Positions 24,790 through 33,096 of a stretch of DNA of 64,000 nt are shown piece after piece. Source of the stretch: Candidatus Hydrogenedentota bacterium (lineage in GTDB: Bacteria > Hydrogenedentota > Hydrogenedentia > Hydrogenedentales > JAEUWI01); assembly GCA_016791475.1 (NCBI GenBank), contig JAEUWI010000013.1, positions 11,029 through 75,028 on the forward strand, in the 5' to 3' direction. Every line of letters starts with the position of its first letter. Within the stretch, counting starts at the first letter, position 1. The notes beneath the pieces are model-generated. The model saw nothing but the letters and a program-made list of their open reading frames with translations. It ran no database searches and was not told where the DNA came from. Position numbers and translations under genes: made by a program.

Positions 24790-25012
24790 CGGCGCGTCAA
24801 CGTCGGTTGGGCTTCCAGCCTGACCGGAGGTCGTACTGTTCGCTGGTCGACCCTGCGCTTTTGCGTTGGACTATAGTTCATGAAACAGTGGAAGGGGTTG
24901 TTTTCAATTCACGGCCGGCTTCTGGTCAGGCTGGAAGCCCAACCCACGTTGGTGCGCGATGCTATTGGAAGTCGCGCTGCACGGCCGTGAGGGAGTCGGA
25001 AGAGTCGGGCTT
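24790..25012. repeat. Palindromic element, copy 2
   Basis: Arms at 24799-24825 and 24924-24950 again differ by one base. The interior shares GTTCATGAAACAGTGGAAGG with copy 1, and similarity continues past the right arm. Direct tandem placement suggests duplication or repeated insertion in the gap between TPR paralogues. Confidence 0.92.
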
Positions 25013-25046
25013 TCCAGTCTTCTTGAATCCGGAAGCGCCCGCGATG

Positions 25047-25958
25047 CTACGAGGTTCTCAGTTTCAGGAAGATACCAAGGGCGATGATCAGGAGGAGGGC
25101 TCCCAGGACGAGGGGGCGGATGTTGAACTTGTCCGAGGGGTGTGCGGGCATGGCTTTGGCGATGTCTTCGCTGTTGGCACTGTATTCGCGTGCGAGGGCG
25201 CGGAAGGCGCTGGCGGCTTCGGGGTGGCTGACGGTTTCTTCGAGGCGGGCGAAGCTGTGGAGGAGGTCGGCGACGACGGGGTCCTCGGGCTTGACGAAGA
25301 GCATCTGCTCGGCGAGTTGATGGTAGAGGGCGTCCATGAGGTCGTCGGCACTCTGGGAGTGTGCGCAGGGGAAGTAGGCATTTCCGCCAAGGGGCTGGCC
25401 CGCCTCGGAGAGGGGGACGATGGGGCTGTGGGTCAGGCGATCGGGATCGGTGTTGAGGGCCGTGCGGGCTTGCAGGATGCGGGCATGGAGCCATTCGGTG
25501 CCGGCGCGGGCCTCGGGATCGCGGTCGATGGCGGTGTTGATCCAGCGCAGGGCGCTTTCGTAATCCCCGGCACGTTCGTAGGCCGTGCCCAGGGCGCCCG
25601 CCGTGGCGTGCCGGCCGGGCTGGATTCCTTCGAGGGCCAATAGCTTCCGGATGGCGGCGTCGTAGTTGCCGTTCAGCACATCGCGCATGGCATCGTGCTC
25701 TTCGATGAGCCGGGCCTGTTCACTGGTGGACGCACCCTCGCTGCGCTGGCGATACCAGGTGTCGTACTCCGCCAGGCGATCGGCGGGCCGGGCGGCCTTG
25801 CGGCTGCGGAGTAGTCTCACTTCCGCGGGCTCCCGGTAGCCTGTGCCGCCGCCGGTACCGCGATCCGGGGTGAAACCGGGGCCTTCCGGCATGCAGGCGA
25901 AAGCGGCATGGGCGGAAAGGAGTGCGGCGAGGAGCATGTGACGGCAAGGTACTCTCAT
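25047..25958 (-). CDS. Exported TPR protein with C-terminal membrane anchor (paralogue 2)
   Basis: This 303-aa protein starts MRVPCRHMLLAALLSAHAAFAC, a signal peptide with a possible lipobox. It shares with paralogue 1 the blocks EEHDAMRDVLNGNYDAAIRKL, WLHARILQAR, QLAEQMLFVKPEDPVVADLL and a C-terminal membrane helix. The TPR-like middle is at about 85-150. ATG 25958 is chosen because it restores the signal peptide and follows the family's GGGGCCC leader. Function is unknown; the tandem paralogue arrangement points to expansion by local duplication. Confidence 0.8.
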   Translation of the reverse strand: MRVPCRHMLLAALLSAHAAFACMPEGPGFTPDRGTGGGTGYREPAEVRLLRSRKAARPADRLAEYDTWYRQRSEGASTSEQARLIEEHDAMRDVLNGNYDAAIRKLLALEGIQPGRHATAGALGTAYERAGDYESALRWINTAIDRDPEARAGTEWLHARILQARTALNTDPDRLTHSPIVPLSEAGQPLGGNAYFPCAHSQSADDLMDALYHQLAEQMLFVKPEDPVVADLLHSFARLEETVSHPEAASAFRALAREYSANSEDIAKAMPAHPSDKFNIRPLVLGALLLIIALGIFLKLRTS

Positions 25959-26341
25959 GAAGGGCCCCAATAGATCGAATGGTTTTTTCGGTGTCGTCTG
26001 AAGTGTACAGGAGGCGGGATTGGCTGTCATCTTTTTTTGGGGTGGTGCGGAGAATGGGAATGTGCCGCATGGTCCGGGCGGGCCGTGTCAGGTCCGTTGC
26101 TTGTCGCGACGGGCACACGAATCCGCCTGCGGCGGAATCGCGTGGCACGATCTGGGTTGTCCTTTGGTGATTGGCGTGGCCTGTGCCGGGGCATGCCCCT
26201 TCACCCACAAGCTGTTGGCCGCCTGAGGCGGCCCGCGTGTGGGTGGCACACGTGGTTCACTTTGTTGGTGCCGGGTTGCGGATGGTCGTGCTAGTATTTG
26301 GGTTCCTTTCATCACCCCTTTTGGTTTCAGGAGACCTTGTC
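25959..26341. other. Intergenic region upstream of the tannase-family gene
   Basis: About 380 bp between divergent genes. It holds a TCCGCC...GGCGGA hairpin near 26110 and the 47-bp repeat at 26202-26248. CTAGTAT near 26290 could be a -10 element but lacks a clear partner. No gene is convincing. Confidence 0.4.
26202..26248. repeat. 47-bp hairpin repeat, inverted copy of 54578-54624
   Basis: It begins CACCCACAAGCTG, contains the palindrome GGCCGCCTGAGGCGGCC and ends TGTGGGTGGCA. Its reverse complement matches 54578-54624 at all but one position, 28 kb away. Confidence 0.92.
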
Positions 26342-27829
26342 ATGAAGTGGCCTACTTTGTTTGTCGTTCTCGTTGCCGCATTGGTTCTGCTTGGAAACGC
26401 CGTGGCGGCGTCTGCGGCGGTAATGTCGGCGGAAGACCTGGCCGCGCTTCGTCTACCGGATGTGCGGATTGAGTCGGCGGTGCATGAGGCGGGATCGCCG
26501 GAGCCGGGCAAGGTGCGGGTGGGGCATGTGAAGGTGGACGGCGTGATTGGTAAGGCGATCCGCTTCGAGGTGCTGCTGCCCGATGCCTGGAACGGGCGCT
26601 TCGCGATGGGTGGCGGCGGCGGGCTGGTGGGATCGGTGCAGAATTCGGTTCGCGGCTCGGTGAACGACGGCTACGCGACGGCGGGCACGGACACGGGGCA
26701 TCAGGCGGGCGGCACGGATGGAAGCTGGGCCCTGAACGACCTGGAGGCCTTTGTGAATTTTGGCCACGCGGCGATTCACCGAACCGCGGAGGTGTCGAAG
26801 GCGATTATCCGGGCGTATTACGGGCAGGACATCAACAAGTCCTACTTTGTGGGCTGTTCGCGCGGGGGCGGGCAGGCGCTGATGGAGGCGCAGCGCTATC
26901 CGGAGGATTTCGACGGGATTGTGTCGGGCGCGCCGGCCTTCAACTGGACGGGCTTCGCGGCGATGGGTATCAATCTGGCCCAGACTTTTTATCCCGATCC
27001 GAAGAAACTGACGGAGACGGTGCTGACGCAGGCCGATCTGGATCGCCTCGCGAAGGAGGTGCTGCAGCAGACCGACGCGCAGGACGGACTGAAGGATGGG
27101 ATTATCGACAATCCGGCGGCGGCGAAATTCGATCTGGCGCAGGTGCCGAATCTTACGGATGCGCAGCGCAAAGCGATTTCGGTGGTGTATGAGGGCGTGA
27201 AGAATCAGGACGGCCCGATTTATCCGGGATTTCCGATTGGGGCGGAAGGCGGTCCCGGAGGCTGGTTCAACTGGCTTGTGGGGCCGACGGAGAATGGCGT
27301 TAATCTGAGTTTCGCCTTCAGCACGAATATCTACAAATATTTCTTCTTTCACAATGCGGACTGGGACTACTCCACCTACGACTTCGCCACGTGGAAGAAG
27401 GATACCCACCTGGGCGGGACCGTGTTGAACGCGCTGGATCCCGATCTCGGCCCGATGAACGCACGGGGCGGCAAGCTGATCATCTGGCATGGCTGGTCGG
27501 ATGCGGCCCTGCCCGCGGGGGAGACGGTCAAGTACTACGAGTCGGTGCTCGCGAAGGACCCGAATGCGGCAAATTATGCGCGGCTGTTCATGGTGCCGGG
27601 CTGTTACCATTGCGGCGGCGGGCCGGGAATCTCGGGTGTGGACTGGCTGGGCGAGATTGTGAAGTGGGTCGAGGAGGGCATCGCGCCGGATGTGATCATC
27701 GCGACGAAGTCGGGCGACGGGATCGATCCGGCGAAGTCGCGTCCCCTGTTTCCCTATCCCGCGTGGGCGAAATACGATGGCGAGGGGGATGGGAATCTGG
27801 CGGAGAACTTTGTGGCCGTTGACAAGTGA
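26342..27829 (+). CDS. Tannase/feruloyl esterase family protein
   Basis: This 495-aa secreted esterase has a signal peptide at 1-25 (LFVVLVAALVLLGNAVAASA). The family hallmark CS...HC is present: nucleophile elbow VGCSRGGGQA, acid in WHGWSDAALPA and catalytic His in PGCYHCGGG. The Cys residues next to Ser and His form the tannase-specific disulfide. The substrate is probably an ester-linked phenolic such as feruloyl-arabinoxylan or a gallate ester. ATG 26342 gives the signal peptide; the frame is open to 26171. Its stop codon is the first base of a repeat arm. Confidence 0.93.
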   Translation: MKWPTLFVVLVAALVLLGNAVAASAAVMSAEDLAALRLPDVRIESAVHEAGSPEPGKVRVGHVKVDGVIGKAIRFEVLLPDAWNGRFAMGGGGGLVGSVQNSVRGSVNDGYATAGTDTGHQAGGTDGSWALNDLEAFVNFGHAAIHRTAEVSKAIIRAYYGQDINKSYFVGCSRGGGQALMEAQRYPEDFDGIVSGAPAFNWTGFAAMGINLAQTFYPDPKKLTETVLTQADLDRLAKEVLQQTDAQDGLKDGIIDNPAAAKFDLAQVPNLTDAQRKAISVVYEGVKNQDGPIYPGFPIGAEGGPGGWFNWLVGPTENGVNLSFAFSTNIYKYFFFHNADWDYSTYDFATWKKDTHLGGTVLNALDPDLGPMNARGGKLIIWHGWSDAALPAGETVKYYESVLAKDPNAANYARLFMVPGCYHCGGGPGISGVDWLGEIVKWVEEGIAPDVIIATKSGDGIDPAKSRPLFPYPAWAKYDGEGDGNLAENFVAVDK

Positions 27830-27855
27830 TCCGCCACAGGCGGAACAGTTGACAG
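27829..27855. repeat. Half-copy of the 12.76-kb inverted-repeat arm
   Basis: It begins on the last base of the esterase stop codon and matches the 12757-12790 arm over about 27 bp (TCCGCC hairpin then GGCGGAACAGTTGACAG) except in the loop. The same base-exact junction with a stop codon occurs at the portal gene. Confidence 0.88.
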
Positions 27856-27959
27856 CGGGCGCGGTTGACGCTTTGATTGCGACCGAAATGTGTGATTCGA
27901 ATAGTTGACATCGTCATTCTATCGTTTCAGTCGGCCAACGATAACACGAGGCACTTGTC

Positions 27960-28205
27960 ATGGCTTATATGACAACGACACATGACTATCGCGGTTACGT
28001 GTTTATAATCACATGCGCGCCAGAAGACCCGGCCTATGTCGTGGACTTCAGCGACATTCCCGACATAATAACCAGCGGTCAAACGCTACCTGAAGCTTTT
28101 CACCACGCTTGCGAGGCCCTCGATCTTCATCTGGAGAGCCTTCAGAAACTGGGTATACCATTTCCGTCGCGGAAGCATCGGGTATTTGTTGAATCCGCTT
28201 TTTGA
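27960..28205 (+). CDS. HicB-like antitoxin-family protein (no HicA partner)
   Basis: This 81-aa protein has the HicB partial-RNase-H-like fold signature: YVVDFSDIPDIITSGQTLPEAFHHACEALDLHLESL followed by GIPFPSRK. HicB proteins neutralise the HicA mRNA interferase. No HicA-sized double-stranded-RNA-binding-like gene is seen in the 130 bp upstream or 340 bp downstream. It is therefore a solitary HicB, possibly an orphan regulator. No C-terminal DNA-binding domain is present. A second in-frame ATG lies four codons in. Confidence 0.8.
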   Translation: MAYMTTTHDYRGYVFIITCAPEDPAYVVDFSDIPDIITSGQTLPEAFHHACEALDLHLESLQKLGIPFPSRKHRVFVESAF

Positions 28206-28228
28206 GGTGAGAGCTCATGGGTCAGCAT

Positions 28229-28532
28229 AGGGACTGACGCGGACCGGTTTACCACGGTAGCGGAAGGTGCTGATGAATTGAAGAGTCCCGTATCCGAGCG
28301 ATATTGGACACGAAGTCCGTGGCTGTCCCGTCGTGGCCCGAGCGCGCTGGGTCAATCACAAACGCCCGTATTCAGGGGCAGTGTCTCGGAGCGCGCGCCT
28401 CTTGATGTTTTCCGTGTGCCTCCCTGACGACGGGACAGCCACGCGCGTTGACGTGGTTGCCGTTTTCGGCGATCAAGATTAGGGGCGAGTATCCGGCGCT
28501 CGCCGAGCGTGCACTTGCGCGCGTCAGTCCCT
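28229..28532. repeat. Nested inverted repeat of about 300 bp
   Basis: Outer 13-bp perfect arms (AGGGACTGACGCG, 28229-28241, with 28520-28532) enclose inner 16-bp perfect arms (28319-28334 with 28427-28442, GTGGCTGTCCCGTCGT). It fills the gap between hicB-like and glycosidase-like genes. It contains no gene and belongs with the GGGAC/GTCCC class at 20.3, 54.5 and 60.0 kb. Confidence 0.9.
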
Positions 28533-28552
28533 CTCCGGCGTCGAATTTTTTT

Positions 28553-30883
28553 TCATAGTGGATTGTGCTGGAACATCACCGACGCGTAGCACTGCACGGG
28601 GCTCAGCGTGACCGAAACGCGATTGTTGTCGAGGGGCGTGATGGTTGCCGTTACTTCCGGTTCCGGAGAGATGATCCGATGGGTCAGGGGCATGTTGCGC
28701 AGCGGCTCGGGGAGCGTAATCTCGAAGGTGACGGGCTCGGTGGGAGTCACCGTGTCGGTATCGAGATCGATGTTGAGGTTGTTGATGTCGATGAAGAGCG
28801 CCTTCGTTTCGGGGTTGTAGTGGGGTGTGATGCCGGTGGTGGCCGGTATACCCGCAGCGGTGATCATGGGGATGGCTTCGGGCCCGCGGGCCGCGCGCAG
28901 GTGCTCGGCCAACGCGGGCAGACGCGTGGCGCGCTCTTCGTGTTTCAGATAGTAATCCATGCCGGGATTTCCTTCGGCAGCCACCACGTGATCGCAGGCG
29001 AGCTGGGCCTGCAGCGGGCCGCGATGGTGTCGCGCGAAGTTGCCGGACTCGCCGTCGCGGATGCCGCTTTCGCCCGTGATCAGCATGCGCCCGCCCGCGT
29101 CGAGCCACGGCTTCAACGTGGCGATGGCAGATTCATCGATGACGGAGGCATTGGGCACGATGAGAAGGTCGAGGCCGGCGAGGGTTTCGGCATTGAGTTG
29201 CCATTCGGGCACGGGGACATAAGGCTCGTGGATATCATGCAGCGCGGTCGCCCAGCCGTAGTAGCCGAACTGGTGGGGGCGCGCGTTGAAATCGATGAAG
29301 CCGCCGGGGGCCATGAAGGCGAGGAGGGACGACGACGAGTAATAGAGGCCCGTGCGCGCGATGGGTCGACGCTGGCCGAAGTGCTTGCGGGCCTCGCCGA
29401 CGAAGGCGAAGAAGTCGGCATAGGCCTGGGGATCGCCGAGGACGCGGGGCAGGCTGGGGTAGGCCATGGGCAGGGCGTTGGCCGCGAGCATTTCATAGGC
29501 CATGACGCGCGTGAGGTTTGGGTTGCGCCCGTACGGGTCGTATTTGCCTTCGAGGTAGGGCCAGACGTTAACCGTGTTGCTGCGTGCGTGGACGGCGGCG
29601 AGGCGATAGCGCACGGCGTGGCGGCCGAGGGGCGGAAGCATGAGGCCGCGGGTTCCGGCATCCAGGGCGTGGCCTGCGGAAGATTCCGTGCTCACCATGT
29701 CGAGTTCGCCGCGCACCCAGCCCAGGCTAAGCGCGGGGATATCGTTGCCCGCGAGGAGGAACTCGGGCTTGCCGAAGGCTTTCGCGGCGGCGTGGACCCG
29801 CTGATCGTAGGCTTCCAGCGCGCGGGTGCCTTGCTGGCGCTTGAAGATGACATAGGCGTGCCACAGATCGTGATCGAGCCAGCGCGGGTCGATCCATTTC
29901 GGGTCGTGGAGGTTCGTGGGATCGCCGCTCCAGGCCTGAAGCTGATCGCGAAGCGCCTTGCGGACGTCGAAGGTGGCGAGATCGGTCACGCCCATGCGCG
30001 CGAGGGCCTCGGCGTCGAAATGCCCCTTCAGGTAATCGCGAAAGAGTGCCACGGACCACTCGCCAAAGCCGCGCTCCACCGGGCGAATGCCGAAGCTGTC
30101 CCAGGGGCTGAAGTTGTCGCTCCACATGCCGTCCGCGCCGTTCTTCGCGGCATACCGCACGGCGGCTTCGTCCAGATCGAGCCAGTGGGGACAGGCGCTG
30201 TCCTTGTGCATGTAGAAGAGACTTACATATTGATCCTTGAGCTTGATGAGGCCGGTGTGGGGGCCCTTTTTCTGAACTTCCTTGGAGGCGGGCTCTATCT
30301 CAAAGGAGAGTTCGCCGAGAATGTTCTTCGAACAGCCCGCGTCGAAGGCGCGGTGATTCAGGGGGTTGGCGGGGTCACCGTTGTAGCCCGTGGCGATGGC
30401 GCCATCGGGGTAGCGCATGGGCGGCCCGCCGAATTCCGGGTGGGTGCGCGTCCAGGGGCGCGCTTCGGGCAGATCATCAAACCAGCAGTGGGCTCCGGCC
30501 CAATAGATGGGATCGCCCTTGTAATTTGCCCAGGACCAGTGGCTCGACGAGGCGCGGGGGAATTCCTTGTTCAGCTCCGAATCGGGTATGGACACGATTA
30601 CACAATAGGACTGTCCGAAGGTCTCGAAATAGGTGATGGCCCGTCCGCCCAGATCGGCGATCTCGGTTATGGTGTGGGGATGGCCGAAGAGCTTCGTGCC
30701 CCAGAGTCCCCACGAAGGAGAATTAAGCCCGCCGTTGAAGACCACATCGGCATTGTAGGGCTTGAGGTCGGCGGGTTGGCCTTGGGCAATGCGGGGGAAG
30801 GAGGCCCACCAGGGGAGATCTTCGGCGAGAGCGAAAGGCGCGAGGGCGAGGAGGAGTGGGAGGGTGACGCGGGGGTACTGCAT
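28553..30883 (-). CDS. Secreted glycosidase-like protein (beta-galactosidase-type architecture)
   Basis: This 776-aa protein has signal peptide MQYPRVTLPLLLALAPFALA. The N-terminal two thirds look like a TIM-barrel glycoside hydrolase (FGEWSVALFRDYLKGHFD, RGELDMVSTESS). A glutamine-amidotransferase-like domain follows (LAGLDLLIVPNASVIDESAI, GGRMLITGESGIRDG), as in GH42 trimerisation domains, with a beta-sandwich at the end. I cannot name the family or catalytic pair with certainty. ATG 30883 gives the signal peptide. Extracellular sugar release is the likely role, in line with the neighbouring esterases. Confidence 0.65.
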   Translation of the reverse strand: MQYPRVTLPLLLALAPFALAEDLPWWASFPRIAQGQPADLKPYNADVVFNGGLNSPSWGLWGTKLFGHPHTITEIADLGGRAITYFETFGQSYCVIVSIPDSELNKEFPRASSSHWSWANYKGDPIYWAGAHCWFDDLPEARPWTRTHPEFGGPPMRYPDGAIATGYNGDPANPLNHRAFDAGCSKNILGELSFEIEPASKEVQKKGPHTGLIKLKDQYVSLFYMHKDSACPHWLDLDEAAVRYAAKNGADGMWSDNFSPWDSFGIRPVERGFGEWSVALFRDYLKGHFDAEALARMGVTDLATFDVRKALRDQLQAWSGDPTNLHDPKWIDPRWLDHDLWHAYVIFKRQQGTRALEAYDQRVHAAAKAFGKPEFLLAGNDIPALSLGWVRGELDMVSTESSAGHALDAGTRGLMLPPLGRHAVRYRLAAVHARSNTVNVWPYLEGKYDPYGRNPNLTRVMAYEMLAANALPMAYPSLPRVLGDPQAYADFFAFVGEARKHFGQRRPIARTGLYYSSSSLLAFMAPGGFIDFNARPHQFGYYGWATALHDIHEPYVPVPEWQLNAETLAGLDLLIVPNASVIDESAIATLKPWLDAGGRMLITGESGIRDGESGNFARHHRGPLQAQLACDHVVAAEGNPGMDYYLKHEERATRLPALAEHLRAARGPEAIPMITAAGIPATTGITPHYNPETKALFIDINNLNIDLDTDTVTPTEPVTFEITLPEPLRNMPLTHRIISPEPEVTATITPLDNNRVSVTLSPVQCYASVMFQHNPL

Positions 30884-31303
30884 GGGTAGGGGTAATCCTT
30901 GAGGTAGGCAAACTACAACGGGGAAGAGTGTAGCAGGCCGTGGATGGGCGGAGGTAGGGGGGGGCTGGGACTGCCGACTTCCTGCACCGCCAGCGCCGGG
31001 GGCCTTGGCCGCGCGCACTCTTCCGTGAAGTCGAGTCTTCCGAAGAACCCATCTCCCATGCGATTCGCTAATCAAAACGTCGAGCGCGGCTAAATTGCGC
31101 CACACACTTCAAGTTACGAGGTGCATCGAAGTAGGCGTCTTCTTCTGTCCAGATGATCGGGTTGTCGTCCCGCCGCAAGCAGGGATGGCGGTGGAGTTCG
31201 CCTCCGGTGAATCTCCGACGGGTATTCGATCGAGGGCGCGCCGGGCTACCATTCCATCGCGCGCCGTTGTTCATCCGTGTCATGCTTGTTGCGAGCATGG
31301 TGC
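30884..31303. other. Intergenic region with no recognised gene
   Basis: About 420 bp separating two leftward genes. Frames crossing it are short and show no recognisable motif. It presumably contains the promoter of the glycosidase-like gene at its left end. No tandem repeat was seen. Confidence 0.4.
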
Positions 31304-31342
31304 CACCACGCCGGGGTTAATCGGGCGTACCCCGGCGTGGTG
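31304..31342 (-). terminator. Strong hairpin downstream of the DUF1254 gene
   Basis: A perfect 14-bp stem, CACCACGCCGGGGT with its complement at 31329-31342, lies 7 bp past the stop of the leftward DUF1254 gene. No T-run follows, so it may be a rho-independent-like or 3'-protecting hairpin. Confidence 0.65.
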
Positions 31343-31349
31343 TTGGTGA

Positions 31350-32759
31350 TTATTCGACCTTTACGAGGGGCGGATTGGTCCAGGCGCCGGTGAGGGCTTC
31401 TTCTTTGGGCCAGTAGAGGCGCATGACGACGAGGAAGGGGCCTTGCGGTGCGGGGAGCCAGTTGTTCTCTTTTTCGGCCCCGGGGGAGTCGTGCTGCACG
31501 TACAGGGTGATTCCGCCGTCGCTGTCTTTGGTGAACTGGGGCAGCATGGGGGAGTTGAGGAGGTAGCGGTTGAGGGGGTTTGCGGAGAGGAGGCTTTCCG
31601 GCATGGTGTACAGGGTGAGGGACCAGAAGGCCTGGACGGGCGGTAGCTGGCCGGGGGCGAAGTGAAGGGTGTAGCGGTGGGCGCCGTCCAGTTTGGCGCC
31701 GTCGGCGTCGACCGCATATATGGGGTACATGGCCTCCTGCCTGGAGTTGCCGTAGATGCCGAGCACGGCGGCGGCCATGCGGTACAGGTAGTTGTTCTTC
31801 AGGAATTCCCGTGTGCCGAACATGTCGCCGGAGGTGACTTCTCTGGCGTCGATCTTTTTCTGTAAAGCGGCGAGTTCGGCCCAGGCGTCGGCCATGCCCT
31901 GCTCCAGGGCGGTTTTGATTTCGGGGGCGAGCTTTTCCACGTCGATGGATTTTCCGGCGCCGACGCCGATCCGGGCGAAGCGCTTCATGAGGTCCTTTTC
32001 CGAATCGACGGTGGGGCAGAACTTGAGGACAAAGTTGAGAATGTTGAAGACCTCGACGGAGGTCTTCTGGGTATCGGGGGTAAGCGGCTGGATGAAATCA
32101 ATCGCCGGCGCCGCTTTGGGCGCGGGTTTACCCAGAAACTCGGAGAGGGGCTGAATCTTGTAGCCCGCCTGAACTTTTTTTACGTTTTCGATGTCGTCGG
32201 GCCGGAAGAGCTGGGTGCGGTAAGCGGCGAGGAGCAGTTCGGTTTCGGAGCGGATAACTTTAGTAATGCCTTCCGGGGTCTTGTCTTTCCAGCCTGGCCC
32301 CGCGACGAGAAAGTTGCCGCCGTCGTTTCCGGTGGTGCGGCTGCCGATGTAGTCGAAGTTGTGGGTGTAGGCGTCGATGAGCTGTATGCTGAAATACCGT
32401 TCCTTCTCGACGGGCGGCACCGTCAGCACGACGGGTTCAGCGCGAAGGTCCATTCCCAGGAAGGAGTAGGGCGTGTCGGAATTCGGAGTCTGCACGGCTT
32501 TGTCTTCGGGAGTGAAGACGCGGGCGAAACTTCGGATGGTGTTCCAGTCGGCTTTGAATTCGGGGTTGTTCTTGTCGATGAAGTAGGCATGTTGTATGCG
32601 GTAGCTGTCCACCATAGGGTAGCCATAGATATAGGCTTCTTTCGCAATTTCGCGGACCTCTTCCGGGCCTGGGCCGGCGGCGCGTGCGGGCAGCAGGGCG
32701 GCTCCGGTTGCGAACACAAGAAGTCCACGAATGACCAATTGCAACGCCGTGCTTTTCAT
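31350..32759 (-). CDS. Exported DUF1254/DUF1214 domain protein
   Basis: This 469-aa protein has signal peptide MKSTALQLVIRGLLVFATGAALLPARA. The DUF1254 region comes first (EAYIYGYPMVDSYRI, TPNSDTPYSFLGMDLRAEPVVLTVP). The DUF1214 C-terminal domain follows (YTLHFAPGQLPPVQAFWSLTLYTMP, LYVQHDSPGAEKENNWLPAP). The tandem pair is widespread, but its biochemical activity is not established. It stands alone, divergent from the alpha/beta hydrolase gene. Confidence 0.95.
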   Translation of the reverse strand: MKSTALQLVIRGLLVFATGAALLPARAAGPGPEEVREIAKEAYIYGYPMVDSYRIQHAYFIDKNNPEFKADWNTIRSFARVFTPEDKAVQTPNSDTPYSFLGMDLRAEPVVLTVPPVEKERYFSIQLIDAYTHNFDYIGSRTTGNDGGNFLVAGPGWKDKTPEGITKVIRSETELLLAAYRTQLFRPDDIENVKKVQAGYKIQPLSEFLGKPAPKAAPAIDFIQPLTPDTQKTSVEVFNILNFVLKFCPTVDSEKDLMKRFARIGVGAGKSIDVEKLAPEIKTALEQGMADAWAELAALQKKIDAREVTSGDMFGTREFLKNNYLYRMAAAVLGIYGNSRQEAMYPIYAVDADGAKLDGAHRYTLHFAPGQLPPVQAFWSLTLYTMPESLLSANPLNRYLLNSPMLPQFTKDSDGGITLYVQHDSPGAEKENNWLPAPQGPFLVVMRLYWPKEEALTGAWTNPPLVKVE

Positions 32760-33096
32760 ATTATTTTCCTCTCTTTCTGCTCGTCGCGAGGGCAGGATGC
32801 CGACGGCGATGCGGCCGTGTGTGGGCCGAATTGCCCGAGGTTACCCCCCTCATATCCACCGACAGTGTTGGAAAACGGTAACGAACCAGTCCCCCGTGGG
32901 CTGTGTCACCTTTGAAGAGAATATCCCGGGACTATCCATAATGCAAGTGGGTCGGACTGCTACACCGGTGCATCCGGTCGTGCACCGGGTGGGCGAGGCC
33001 GGTGCGTGCTGTTTTCGTGTTTTCGCGCGATCCGGTTCGGCTATGATGGAGCGACCGGCGCGGAACGAGCCGCCGGGTTACATTTGGAGTTAGTCC
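32760..33096. other. Divergent intergenic region
   Basis: 337 bp between the DUF1254 gene (leftward) and the hydrolase gene (rightward). CACCGGTGCA and TGCACCGGGTG near 32960-32990 form a short hairpin that could be an operator. TATGAT at 33042-33047 is a plausible -10 for the hydrolase, followed by TTGGAG as its ribosome-binding site. Confidence 0.35.

Noticed and set aside
31068-31298. Short leftward frame between the glycosidase-like and DUF1254 genes
   Set aside because: No recognisable motif, no ribosome-binding site and atypical composition; treated as non-coding.
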